Shown: positions 37,517 to 45,273 of the stretch, piece by piece | Layout: each line of letters begins with the position of its first letter | How positions within the stretch are numbered: the stretch's first letter is position 1 | Assembly: GCF_021603585.1 (NCBI RefSeq) | Contig: NZ_BQHI01000002.1 | Location: forward strand, 248,001 to 312,000 | Direction: 5' to 3' | From: Pseudomonas sputi | Lineage (GTDB): Bacteria > Pseudomonadota > Gammaproteobacteria > Pseudomonadales > Pseudomonadaceae | Length of the DNA stretch: 64,000 bases | Translations under genes and position numbers: made by a program | The notes under the pieces: model-generated | Told to the model about the DNA's origin: nothing | What the model saw: the letters and a program-made list of their open reading frames with translations, nothing else | Databases searched by the model: none

Positions 37517-38392
37517 ATGACGTGGACTGCGGTGACAGAGCATCGGGCGCAACTGGGCGAAGGCCCGTTCTGGGACGCACCGACTCAGGCGCTGTACTGG
37601 GTCGACATTGCTGGCAGGCAGGCGCTGCGGTTGATCGGGCAGAACGTGCAGATCTGGCAGATGCCGGAACATGTCTCGGCGTTCATTCCCTGCGCCAGCG
37701 GTGACGCGCTGGTGACCCTGAGCAGCGGCGTCTACCGGCTCGATCTCGATTCCCCCGGACTCGAGCCGCGACTGACGCTGTTCTGCATCGCCGACCCGCA
37801 ACCGGGCAATCGCGCCAACGAAGCACGTTGCGATGGCCTGGGCCGTTTGTGGCTCGGCACCATGCAAAACAACATCGGCGAGCAGGGCGAAGACCTGCCG
37901 ATCACCCGTCGTTCCGGCGGCCTGTTCCGGGTTGATCCGGATAAACGCGTCACGCCATTGCTGCGCGGCCTGGGGATTCCCAACACGCTGCTCTGGAGCG
38001 ACGACGGCACCACTTTGTTGTTCGGCGACAGCCTCGACAGCACCTTGTATCGCTATTTCATTCACACCGACGGCAACCTCGACCCCGCCCAGCCCTGGTA
38101 CAGCGCCGATCAGCACGGTGGCCCGGACGGTTCGGCGATGGACGCCGAAGGCTACGTGTGGAACGCCCGCTGGGACGGCAGCTGCCTGCTGCGCCTGACG
38201 CCGGATGGCCAGCTCGACCGCAAGATCGACCTGCCAGTCAGTCGCCCCACCAGTTGCGTGTTCGGCGGCGAAGACTTGAAAACCCTTTACATCACCAGCG
38301 CCAGAAGTCCGCTGAACCACCCGCTGGACGGCGCCGTGCTATCGCTGCGGGTGGGTGTCACCGGAAAGCTGTGTACACGTTTTGCCGGTTAA
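37517..38392 (+). CDS. SMP-30/gluconolactonase family sugar lactonase
   Basis: 291 aa six-bladed propeller. The metal ligands fit Glu16 in LGEGPFW, Asn in PGNRANEARCDGLGRLWLGTM, Asn in GIPNTLLWS, and Asp in GGPDGSAMDAEGYVWNA. It opens an aldonolactone (galactono- or arabinonolactone) made by the dehydrogenase encoded 270 bases downstream. It lies 25 bases after the GntR gene with a strong AGGAGG site, and its stop codon sits one base before the shared operator at 38394. Confidence 0.9.
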   Translation: MTWTAVTEHRAQLGEGPFWDAPTQALYWVDIAGRQALRLIGQNVQIWQMPEHVSAFIPCASGDALVTLSSGVYRLDLDSPGLEPRLTLFCIADPQPGNRANEARCDGLGRLWLGTMQNNIGEQGEDLPITRRSGGLFRVDPDKRVTPLLRGLGIPNTLLWSDDGTTLLFGDSLDSTLYRYFIHTDGNLDPAQPWYSADQHGGPDGSAMDAEGYVWNARWDGSCLLRLTPDGQLDRKIDLPVSRPTSCVFGGEDLKTLYITSARSPLNHPLDGAVLSLRVGVTGKLCTRFAG

Positions 38393-38393
38393 A

Positions 38394-38452
38394 TCCCAAA
38401 ATATGGGATGCAAAATTATATATTGAGATTATTTGGTGGTCGGGTTTATAGT
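38394..38452 (+). promoter_or_regulatory. Operator and promoter of the sugar dehydrogenase operon (copy 1 of 2)
   Basis: Palindromic box TCCCAAAATATGGGA (38394-38408), then TTGAGA (38423-38428), an 18-base spacer and TATAGT (38447-38452). The same parts at identical spacing occur before dgoK (49926-49984), including flanking ATATATTGAGATT and GTTTATAGTC. Confidence 0.8.
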
Positions 38453-38485
38453 CGGCCTCAGCAGTAACACGCACTCACACTTAAA

Positions 38486-38493
38486 AAGAACAA
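38486..38493 (+). promoter_or_regulatory. Hfq/Crc-type CA motif in the dehydrogenase leader
   Basis: AAGAACAA matches AANAANAA and lies just before AACAGGTGA, the ribosome site of the leader ORF. dgoK has the same arrangement. Confidence 0.5.
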
Positions 38494-38506
38494 AACAGGT
38501 GAAGTG

Positions 38507-38659
38507 ATGCAGCGAATTTCCATCGCACTCCACAGCGGAGTCAGCGCTTCGGGCCGTTCCGGTACCGCGGCGTGCGCTCGCCTGTCTTGTTCCAGAAGCC
38601 ATCCAGACCGGACATCGTCAGATGCCCGGTTTTTTTATGCTCTCGAACAGGAGTCCTGA
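38507..38659 (+). CDS. Putative 50-codon leader ORF upstream of the sugar dehydrogenase
   Basis: The ORF starts at 38507 behind the ribosome site ACAGGTGAAG, which is nearly identical in sequence and context to that of dgoK (start 50023). It begins MQRISIALHSGVSASG, is Ser/Arg-rich, has no recognised domain, and stops three bases before the dehydrogenase start. An intrinsic terminator (38607-38636) lies inside its 3' half. It may be a leader peptide for attenuation, a small protein, or a decayed copy of a dgoK-like 5' end that travelled with the duplicated promoter. Protein-level evidence is lacking. Confidence 0.45.
   Translation: MQRISIALHSGVSASGRSGTAACARLSCSRSHPDRTSSDARFFYALEQES
38607..38636 (+). 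terminator. Intrinsic terminator inside the dehydrogenase leader (candidate attenuator)
   Basis: ACCGG-A-CATC pairs with GATG-C-CCGGT (38607-38616 with 38621-38630; one internal mismatch) around a GTCA loop and is followed by six more T. It lies between the promoter at 38423 and the dehydrogenase start at 38663, so it must be read through for operon expression. Confidence 0.75.
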
Positions 38660-38662
38660 TTC

Positions 38663-39481
38663 ATGGCTGAACCTCTGTCCCTGCCACCGGTGCCCGAGCC
38701 GCCGAAAGGCGAGCGTCTGAAAAACAAGGTCGTGCTGCTGACCGGCGCCGCTCAAGGCATCGGCGAAGCAATCGTCGCGACGTTCGCCTCCCAGCAGGCC
38801 AAGCTGGTGATCAGCGATATCCAGGCCGAAAAGGTCGAGAAAGTCGCCGCTCACTGGCGCGAGCAGGGCGCCGATGTGCAAGCGATCAAGGCTGACGTAT
38901 CGCGCCAGCAGGACTTGCACGCCATGGCCAAACTGGCCATCGAACTGCACGGTCGTATCGATGTGCTGGTCAACTGCGCCGGGGTCAATGTGTTCCGCGA
39001 TCCGCTGGAAATGACCGAGGAAGATTGGCACCGCTGTTTCGCCATCGACCTCGACGGCGCCTGGTATGGCTGCAAGGCCGTGTTGCCGCAGATGATCGAG
39101 CAGGGCATCGGCAGCATCATCAACATTGCCTCGACTCACTCCACCCATATCATTCCCGGCTGCTTCCCGTACCCGGTGGCCAAGCACGGCCTGCTCGGGC
39201 TGACCCGTGCACTGGGCATCGAATACGCGCCGAAGGGCATTCGCGTCAACGCGATTGCGCCGGGCTATATCGAAACCCAGCTCAACGTCGACTACTGGAA
39301 CGGCTTCGCCGACCCGCACGCCGAACGCCAGCGCGCTTTCGATCTGCACCCACCGAAACGCATCGGCCAACCGATCGAAGTGGCAATGACTGCTGTATTC
39401 CTGGCCAGTGATGAAGCGCCGTTCATCAACGCCTCTTGCATCACTATCGATGGTGGTCGCTCGGTGATGTACCACGACTGA
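38663..39481 (+). CDS. SDR family sugar 1-dehydrogenase (D-galactose/L-arabinose type)
   Basis: 272 aa. Cofactor motif TGAAQGIGEAI (27-37), NCAG near 104-107, and the catalytic triad region Ser157/Ser160, Tyr170, Lys174 (FPYPVAKHG). A 20-residue Pro-rich extension precedes the Rossmann fold. The neighbours (lactonase before, AraFGH after, shared operator with dgoKAD) indicate oxidation of an aldose to its lactone with NAD(P). D-galactose and L-arabinose have the same configuration at C1-C4, so one enzyme could use both. The family alone does not prove the substrate. Confidence 0.82.
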   Translation: MAEPLSLPPVPEPPKGERLKNKVVLLTGAAQGIGEAIVATFASQQAKLVISDIQAEKVEKVAAHWREQGADVQAIKADVSRQQDLHAMAKLAIELHGRIDVLVNCAGVNVFRDPLEMTEEDWHRCFAIDLDGAWYGCKAVLPQMIEQGIGSIINIASTHSTHIIPGCFPYPVAKHGLLGLTRALGIEYAPKGIRVNAIAPGYIETQLNVDYWNGFADPHAERQRAFDLHPPKRIGQPIEVAMTAVFLASDEAPFINASCITIDGGRSVMYHD

Positions 39482-39519
39482 AAACTCGGATTTCAGGTGG
39501 AAAAGTCCGCCTGAAATTC

Positions 39520-39533
39520 AATCATCATACGAT
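39520..39533 (+). promoter_or_regulatory. Second copy of the GntR-type motif, upstream of araF
   Basis: AATCATCATACGAT equals 14 of 15 bases of the inverted GntR-promoter motif at 36723-36737. Just upstream, ATTTCAGG and CCTGAAAT (39490-39518) form a stable hairpin without a T-run. Confidence 0.6.
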
Positions 39534-39605
39534 ATGACTATTGTCGTCATGATTCGCGGTAAATGCTTCGACCGCTGTAACGCCTTTCAAATAACGCTCA
39601 AGAAA

Positions 39606-39613
39606 AATAACAA
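39606..39613 (+). promoter_or_regulatory. Hfq/Crc-type CA motif at the araF ribosome site
   Basis: AATAACAA (within AAAAATAACAAGGAG) abuts the AGGAG site of araF; it matches AANAANAA. Confidence 0.55.
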
Positions 39614-39624
39614 GGAGTCTGCTT

Positions 39625-40629
39625 ATGAAACGTCGTTTCGGGATTCGTACCCTGTGCAGTACCGCGCTGGCGGTCACTGCGTTCAGCCTGAGCAGTGCGC
39701 TGCTGGCCGCTGACCCTGTGAAAATCGGTTTCCTGGTCAAGCAGGCCGAAGAGCCGTGGTTCCAGACTGAATGGGCCTTCGCCGAGAAAGCTGCCAAGGA
39801 CAAAGGCTTCGAGCTGATCAAGATCGCCGTGCCGGACGGCGAGAAAACCCTTTCCGCCATCGACAGCCTCGCGGCCAACGGCGCCAAGGGCTTCGTGATT
39901 TGTCCGCCGGACGTCTCCCTCGGCCCTGCGATCATGGCCAAGGCCAAGCTCAATGACCTGAAAGTCATCGCCGTCGATGACCGCTTCGTCGATGCCAATG
40001 GCAAGTTCATGGAAGACGTGCCGTACCTCGGCATGGCTGCGTTCGAAGTTGGCCAGAAACAGGGCGCCGCTATGGCCGCCGAAGCGAAAAAGCGTAACTG
40101 GGACTGGAAAGACACCTACGCGGTGGTCAGCACCTACAACGAACTCGACACCGGCAAGAAGCGCACCGACGGCTCGATGAAGGCGCTCGAAGACGCCGGC
40201 ATGCCGAAAGAGCACATCCTGACCGCTGCCCTGAAAACCCTCGACGTGCCGGGCAGCATGGACGCCATCAATTCGGCACTGGTCAAGCTGCCGGGCACGG
40301 CGAAGAACCTGATCATCGGCGGCATGAACGACAACACCGTGCTGGGCGGCGTGCGCGCCACCGAAGCCGCCGGGTTTGCCGCAGCCAATGTGATCGGCAT
40401 CGGCATCAACGGCACCGACGCTATCGGCGAATTGAAAAAGCCTAACAGCGGCTTCTACGGTTCGATGCTGCCGAGCCCGCACATCGAAGGCTACAAGACC
40501 GCCGAGATGATGTACGAGTGGGTCACCACCGGCAAAGAACCGCCGAAGTACACCGCGATGGACGACGTCACCCTGATCACCCGCGACAACTTCAAGCAGG
40601 AGCTGGAGAAGATCGGCCTGTGGAACTGA
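39625..40629 (+). CDS. araF: L-arabinose (D-galactose) ABC transporter substrate-binding protein
   Basis: 334 aa with a Sec signal (about 1-28, ending SSALLAA). The mature protein is very close to E. coli AraF: KIGFLVKQAEEPWFQTEWAFAEKAA, IKIAVPDGEKTLSAIDSLAANGAKGFVI, MNDNTVLGGVRATEAAGF, and the end LITRDNF. AraF binds both L-arabinose and D-galactose, which suits the galactonate genes in this island. It has its own upstream motif and CA box but also follows the dehydrogenase by 143 bases, so it may be transcribed from both. Confidence 0.93.
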   Translation: MKRRFGIRTLCSTALAVTAFSLSSALLAADPVKIGFLVKQAEEPWFQTEWAFAEKAAKDKGFELIKIAVPDGEKTLSAIDSLAANGAKGFVICPPDVSLGPAIMAKAKLNDLKVIAVDDRFVDANGKFMEDVPYLGMAAFEVGQKQGAAMAAEAKKRNWDWKDTYAVVSTYNELDTGKKRTDGSMKALEDAGMPKEHILTAALKTLDVPGSMDAINSALVKLPGTAKNLIIGGMNDNTVLGGVRATEAAGFAAANVIGIGINGTDAIGELKKPNSGFYGSMLPSPHIEGYKTAEMMYEWVTTGKEPPKYTAMDDVTLITRDNFKQELEKIGLWN

Positions 40630-40685
40630 CGGCAGCGGCGGCCCGGGCAGCCGGGCCGCTTGAACGGTGTGATGAGGTGGTTTAA

Positions 40686-42230
40686 ATGCACGCGCAAGTA
40701 CAGACACAAGAACACAGCGCCAGCGGCAGCCTGCGTTTCAACGGGATCGGCAAGACCTTTCCGGGCGTGAAAGCACTGGACGGCATCAGTTTCGTCGCCC
40801 ACCCCGGGCAGGTTCACGCCCTGATGGGCGAGAACGGCGCCGGCAAATCGACGCTGCTGAAAATCCTCGGCGGCGCCTACATTCCGAGCAGCGGCGAGCT
40901 GCAGATCGGCGAGCGGAGCATGGCCTTCAAGTGCACTGCCGACAGCATCGGCAGCGGCGTCGCGGTGATTCACCAGGAGCTGCATCTGGTGCCGGAAATG
41001 ACCGTGGCCGAGAACCTGTTCCTCGGTCACCTGCCGGCCAGCTTCGGCCTGATCAATCGCGGCGCGCTGCGTCAGCAGGCGTTGGCTTGCCTCAAAGGCC
41101 TGGCCGATGAAATCGACCCGCAGACCAAGGTCGGCCGCTTGTCTCTCGGTCAGCGGCAACTGGTGGAAATCGCCAAGGCGTTGTCCCGTGGCGCCCATGT
41201 GATCGCGTTTGACGAACCGACCAGCAGCCTCTCGGCGCGGGAAATCGACCGCTTGATGGCGATCATCGGCCGGCTGCGCGACGAGGGCAAAGTGGTGCTC
41301 TACGTTTCCCATCGCATGGAAGAAGTGTTCCGCATCTGCGACGCGGTGACGGTGTTCAAGGACGGTCGCTACGTGCGCACCTTCGATGACATGAGCCAGT
41401 TGACCCACGATCAACTGGTGACCTGCATGGTCGGGCGCGACATTCAGGACATCTACGATTATCGCGGTCGCCCGCGCGGTGCCGTGGCGCTGAGAGTCGA
41501 TGGACTGCTTGGCCCGGGCCTGCGCGAGCCGATCAGTTTCGATGCGCACAAAGGCGAGATTCTGGGCCTGTTCGGACTGGTCGGGGCAGGGCGCACCGAG
41601 CTGTTCCGGCTGCTCAGCGGTCTGGAGCGCAACACCGCCGGACGCCTGGAATTGCGCGGTCACGAACTGAAGCTGCGTTCGCCCCGCGATGCGATTGCTG
41701 CCGGCATTTTGCTGTGCCCGGAGGACCGCAAGAAGGAAGGCATCATCCCGCTGGCCAGTGTCGCCGAGAACATCAACATCAGTGCGCGCGGTGCGCATTC
41801 CGGGCTCGGTTGCCTGCTGCGCGGTATCTGGGAAAAGGGCAACGCCGAGAAACAGATCAAGGCCCTGAAAGTGAAAACGCCTCACGCCGGGCAACCGATC
41901 AAATTCCTGTCCGGTGGCAATCAACAAAAAGCCATTCTCGGCCGCTGGCTGTCGATGCCGATGAAAGTCCTGTTGCTCGACGAGCCGACCCGGGGCATCG
42001 ACATCGGCGCCAAGGCCGAGATCTACCAGATCATCCACAACCTGGCCGCCGACGGTATTTCGGTGATCGTGGTGTCCAGCGACCTGATGGAAGTGATGGG
42101 TATTTCCGACCGCATTCTGGTGCTGTGCGAGGGCGCCCTGCGTGGCGAAGTCAGCCGCGACCAGGCCAACGAATCCAACCTGCTGCAACTGGCTTTGCCG
42201 CGCCAACGCGCTGACGGCGTGGCGAACTGA
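40686..42230 (+). CDS. araG: L-arabinose ABC transporter ATP-binding protein
   Basis: 514 aa with two fused ABC domains, typical for sugar CUT2 importers. The first has GENGAGKST near 56-64, the variant signature LSLGQRQLVEIAKAL and FDEPTSSLS; the second has the degenerate P-loop GLVGAGRTE, LSGGNQQKAILGRWL and LLLDEPTRGIDIGAKAE. It powers AraF/AraH import at the inner membrane. It lies 56 bases after araF and 9 bases before araH. Confidence 0.94.
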   Translation: MHAQVQTQEHSASGSLRFNGIGKTFPGVKALDGISFVAHPGQVHALMGENGAGKSTLLKILGGAYIPSSGELQIGERSMAFKCTADSIGSGVAVIHQELHLVPEMTVAENLFLGHLPASFGLINRGALRQQALACLKGLADEIDPQTKVGRLSLGQRQLVEIAKALSRGAHVIAFDEPTSSLSAREIDRLMAIIGRLRDEGKVVLYVSHRMEEVFRICDAVTVFKDGRYVRTFDDMSQLTHDQLVTCMVGRDIQDIYDYRGRPRGAVALRVDGLLGPGLREPISFDAHKGEILGLFGLVGAGRTELFRLLSGLERNTAGRLELRGHELKLRSPRDAIAAGILLCPEDRKKEGIIPLASVAENINISARGAHSGLGCLLRGIWEKGNAEKQIKALKVKTPHAGQPIKFLSGGNQQKAILGRWLSMPMKVLLLDEPTRGIDIGAKAEIYQIIHNLAADGISVIVVSSDLMEVMGISDRILVLCEGALRGEVSRDQANESNLLQLALPRQRADGVAN

Positions 42231-42239
42231 GAGGTGACT

Positions 42240-43211
42240 ATGATGACAACCCAAAACGAAACCCTGCCGACCGAGCGCAAACCTTTGGACATGCGGCGCT
42301 TCCTCGATGACTGGGTGATGCTGCTGGCGGCGGTGGGCATTTTTGTCGCCTGCACCTTGCTGATCGATAACTTCCTCTCGCCGCTGAACATGCGTGGTCT
42401 GGGCCTGGCGATTTCCACCACCGGGATCGCTGCGTGCACCATGTTGTATTGCCTGGCGTCCGGGCATTTCGACTTGTCGGTAGGCTCGGTGATCGCTTGC
42501 GCCGGGGTGGTGGCGGCGGTGGTGATGCGCGATACCAACAGCGTGTTTCTCGGCATCAGCGCCGCGCTGGTGATGGGGCTGATCGTCGGATTGATCAACG
42601 GCATCGTGATCGCCAAGTTGCGGGTCAATGCGCTGATCACGACGCTGGCGACCATGCAGATCGTCCGCGGCCTGGCTTACATCTTTGCCAATGGCAAAGC
42701 GGTGGGCGTTTCCCAGGAGTCGTTCTTCGTCTTTGGCAATGGCCAGTTGTTCGGCGTGCCGGTGCCGATCCTGATCACCATCGTCTGCTTCCTGTTTTTC
42801 GGTTGGCTGCTGAACTACACGACCTACGGGCGCAACACCATGGCCATCGGCGGCAACCAGGAGGCGGCGTTGCTGGCGGGGGTGAATGTTGATCGAACCA
42901 AGATCATCATCTTCGCGGTGCATGGCGTGATTGGTGCGTTGGCCGGGGTGATTCTGGCGTCGCGGATGACTTCGGGTCAGCCGATGATTGGCCAGGGTTT
43001 TGAGCTGACGGTGATTTCGGCCTGCGTGCTGGGCGGGGTGTCGTTGAGCGGCGGGATCGGGATGATCCGGCATGTGATTGCCGGGGTTTTGATTCTGGCG
43101 ATTATCGAGAATGCGATGAATCTGAAGAATATCGACACGTTTTATCAGTACGTGATTCGAGGGTCGATTTTGCTGTTGGCTGTTGTCATTGACCGTCTGA
43201 AACAGCGCTGA
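42240..43211 (+). CDS. araH: L-arabinose ABC transporter permease
   Basis: 323 aa. The ATG at 42240 is preferred over the GTG at 42234 because GAGAGG precedes it by a normal distance. It has about ten membrane helices; the CUT2 permease motif appears as YTTYGRNTMAIGGNQEAALLAGVNVDRTK split around the cytoplasmic loop, and GGVSLSGGIGM. It completes the AraFGH importer. Wobble bases shift from C toward G/T in the last 300 bases. Confidence 0.93.
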   Translation: MMTTQNETLPTERKPLDMRRFLDDWVMLLAAVGIFVACTLLIDNFLSPLNMRGLGLAISTTGIAACTMLYCLASGHFDLSVGSVIACAGVVAAVVMRDTNSVFLGISAALVMGLIVGLINGIVIAKLRVNALITTLATMQIVRGLAYIFANGKAVGVSQESFFVFGNGQLFGVPVPILITIVCFLFFGWLLNYTTYGRNTMAIGGNQEAALLAGVNVDRTKIIIFAVHGVIGALAGVILASRMTSGQPMIGQGFELTVISACVLGGVSLSGGIGMIRHVIAGVLILAIIENAMNLKNIDTFYQYVIRGSILLLAVVIDRLKQR

Positions 43212-43227
43212 GATCAAAGCTCTTGTG

Positions 43228-43249
43228 ACCCTCTCCTTTGGGAGAGGGT
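43228..43249 (+). terminator. Hairpin after araH (weak terminator or repeat)
   Basis: ACCCTCTCC and GGAGAGGGT form a perfect 9-bp stem with a 4-base loop. Only GTTCTG follows, so termination would be weak; CCCTCTCC hairpins are also a common dispersed Pseudomonas intergenic sequence. Confidence 0.5.
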
Positions 43250-43329
43250 GTTCTGAGCGAAACGCCTTCTGTCTCCTTCCCCAAAATATCCCTTGCCCGC
43301 CCCAACCCGTTTCGGTTATCAATTTGTAC

Positions 43330-44043
43330 ATGATTAGACAGGTACGATTTGACAAGAAACAACGGGTGGTCGACGAACTCGTCCGACGCATCGAAAGCGG
43401 CCTCATGGAGGACGGCTTTCTGTTGCCCGGCGAGCATCAGTTGGCTCAGGAATTCAACGTCAGCCGTGGCACGTTGCGCGAAGCGCTGGCCGAACTGAAG
43501 CGACGCAATTACATCGCCACGCAAAGCGGGGTGGGGTCCATCGTCACTTTCGACGGCGTGGCGCTCGACCAGCGCAGCGGCTGGGCCCAGGCCCTGGCCG
43601 ACAGCGGCGCGCTGATCAACACCGACGTGTTGCGCCTGGAAGCCGTGACCCGCGAGGATCTGCTGCCGCGTTTCGGCTCCGATCAATTCATTCTTCTGGA
43701 ACGTCGCCGCCGTTCCAATGACGGCACGGCGGTGTCCCTTGAACGCTCTCTGATGCCCGCCACGGGAGGCCTGGAAAGCCTGCCGCGGGTTGGCCTGATC
43801 GACAACTCTCTGACCATCACCCTGGCCGCCTACGGTTACATCGGCGAGCGCGGCGATCAGTGGATCGGTGCCGAACCGCTCAACGCCGTGGATGCCGAAC
43901 TGCTCGGCCGCCCGCAAGGCACGGTGTTCCTCAAGGCATTGCGCACAACTTACGACCGGCATGACCGTTTCATGGAACAGGTCGAAAGCCTGCTCGACCC
44001 GGTGCATTTTCGTCTGCACCTGCAATTTGGAGAATCGAAATGA
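43330..44043 (+). CDS. GntR family (HutC/UTRA subfamily) regulator, YegW-like
   Basis: 237 aa. The N-terminal winged HTH is at about 8-75 (LPGEHQLAQEFNVSRGTLREALAELKRRNYI split over recognition helix and wing) and the C-terminal UTRA ligand domain at about 80-235. The ATG at 43330 has no Shine-Dalgarno and may be leaderless. It overlaps the ADP-ribosylglycohydrolase gene by 4 bases and is therefore the local regulator of the four-gene cassette. E. coli YegW is a UTRA-type GntR in the same company. The effector is unknown. Confidence 0.85.
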   Translation: MIRQVRFDKKQRVVDELVRRIESGLMEDGFLLPGEHQLAQEFNVSRGTLREALAELKRRNYIATQSGVGSIVTFDGVALDQRSGWAQALADSGALINTDVLRLEAVTREDLLPRFGSDQFILLERRRRSNDGTAVSLERSLMPATGGLESLPRVGLIDNSLTITLAAYGYIGERGDQWIGAEPLNAVDAELLGRPQGTVFLKALRTTYDRHDRFMEQVESLLDPVHFRLHLQFGESK

Positions 44044-45038
44044 CCGCCCTCGACCGTGCCCTGGGCGCGTTTTACGGCCTGGCCCTGGGCGACGCGCTGG
44101 GCATGCCGACCCAATCCCTGAATCGCGAAACCATCAAGCAGCGCTTCGGCCAGATCACCGATCTGCAAGACGCCGGTCCCTTGCAGCCGATTGCCGCGAA
44201 CATGCCCAAGGGCTCGATCACCGATGACACCGAACAGGCGATTCTGGTCGGCGAGTTATTGGTCGAGGGGCGTGGCCGGATCGAACCGGCGGTGCTCGCG
44301 CAACGGCTGATCGAATGGGAAGCCCGGATGCAGGCCAAAGGTTCGCAGGACCTGCTCGGCCCGTCGACCAAACGCGCAATCGAAATGATCCTCGCTGGCC
44401 ACTCGCCGGAAGAGGCCGGCCGCTACGGCACCACCAATGGCGCCGCGATGCGCATCACCCCGGTGGGGATCGCGGCGGATGTCGCCGACCCCGAGCGCTT
44501 TATCGCGGCGGTGGTGCAGGCCTGTCAGGTCACTCACAACACCACGCTGGGGATTTCCAGCGCGGCGGCGGTGGCGGCGGTGGTCTCGGCCGGCATCAAC
44601 GGCCTGGACCTGGGCGAGGCGCTGAACCTCGGTCAGCAGATCGCCCAGCAAGCGGAATCCCACGGGCACTGGGTGGCCGGCGGGCGCATCGCTTCGCGGA
44701 TCAGTTGGGCGCGCAGCATCAGTGTCGAAAGCGACCCGGTGTTGCTCGCGGATCTGCTGTACGACGTGATCGGCACCTCTGTGGCTTCGCAGGAATCGGT
44801 GGTGGTGTCATTCGCCCTCGCGCAGCACGTCGCGGTCGGTGAAATGTCGCCGTTCGATGCGCTGTGCATGGCCGCGAGCCTCGGTGGCGACACTGACACC
44901 ATCGCCGCGATTCTCGGCGCCATGCTTGGGGCCTGCCTGGGCCTGCAGAGCTGGCCGGCGCCGATGATCGAGACGGTGAAAGCCGTCAATGGTCTGGAGC
45001 TGGAACCGTTGGTGCAGGGTCTTTTGGCCTTGCGCTGA
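44040..45038 (+). CDS. ADP-ribosylglycohydrolase family protein (YegU-like)
   Basis: 332 aa. The dinuclear Mg2+ site of ARH enzymes is visible as Thr61-Asp62-Asp63 (SITDDTEQA) and Asp284/Asp286 (LGGDTDTIAAILGAMLGA); GLALGDALGMP at 14-24 is the N-terminal signature and NGAAMRITPVGI near 133-144 the substrate loop. No signal peptide. Family members hydrolyse N- or O-glycosidic bonds to ADP-ribose, and distant members act on other ribosides. The neighbouring permease and sugar kinase point to a small N-riboside rather than an ADP-ribosylated protein, which is inference. Confidence 0.88.
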   Translation: MTALDRALGAFYGLALGDALGMPTQSLNRETIKQRFGQITDLQDAGPLQPIAANMPKGSITDDTEQAILVGELLVEGRGRIEPAVLAQRLIEWEARMQAKGSQDLLGPSTKRAIEMILAGHSPEEAGRYGTTNGAAMRITPVGIAADVADPERFIAAVVQACQVTHNTTLGISSAAAVAAVVSAGINGLDLGEALNLGQQIAQQAESHGHWVAGGRIASRISWARSISVESDPVLLADLLYDVIGTSVASQESVVVSFALAQHVAVGEMSPFDALCMAASLGGDTDTIAAILGAMLGACLGLQSWPAPMIETVKAVNGLELEPLVQGLLALR

Positions 45039-45049
45039 TTGAGCTGACG

Positions 45050-45143
45050 CCTTCGCTGGCAAGCCAGCTTCCATAGGGAGAGTGCCAACATCAAGGTTCA
45101 CTTTGAACCCGTGGGAGCGAGCTTGCTCCGGGCGGCGATCCGA
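45050..45143. repeat. REPIN-type inverted pair of REP elements
   Basis: Left unit CCTTCGCTGGCAAGCCAGC (from 45050) and right unit GTGGGAGCGAGCTTGCTCC (45111-45129) are the two orientations of the common Pseudomonas REP sequence, separated by a 33-base spacer. They lie between the glycohydrolase and permease genes. The rest of the 235-base gap contains an AGGAGC ribosome site for the permease. Confidence 0.75.
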
Positions 45144-45273
45144 CAAAGGCCGCGCCGCAAATCCTGAATATTCACCCGCAATGGATCGCGCAGACAGGCC
45201 CAGGAAGGGCGGGATGTCTTGTCGTTCTGCGTCATTGCCACAACCACAATAAAGGCAAACAGGAGCATTTTTC

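Noticed and set aside
43228-43249. Start of a CRISPR-like array or attachment site after araH
   Set aside because: A single short palindrome without repeats or spacers; no CRISPR array, integrase or att duplication was found in the window.
40491-43406. A 971-codon minus-strand open frame opposite araG/araH
   Set aside because: A shadow of strongly biased third positions in the ABC genes; rich in His/Gln/Arg with no motif.
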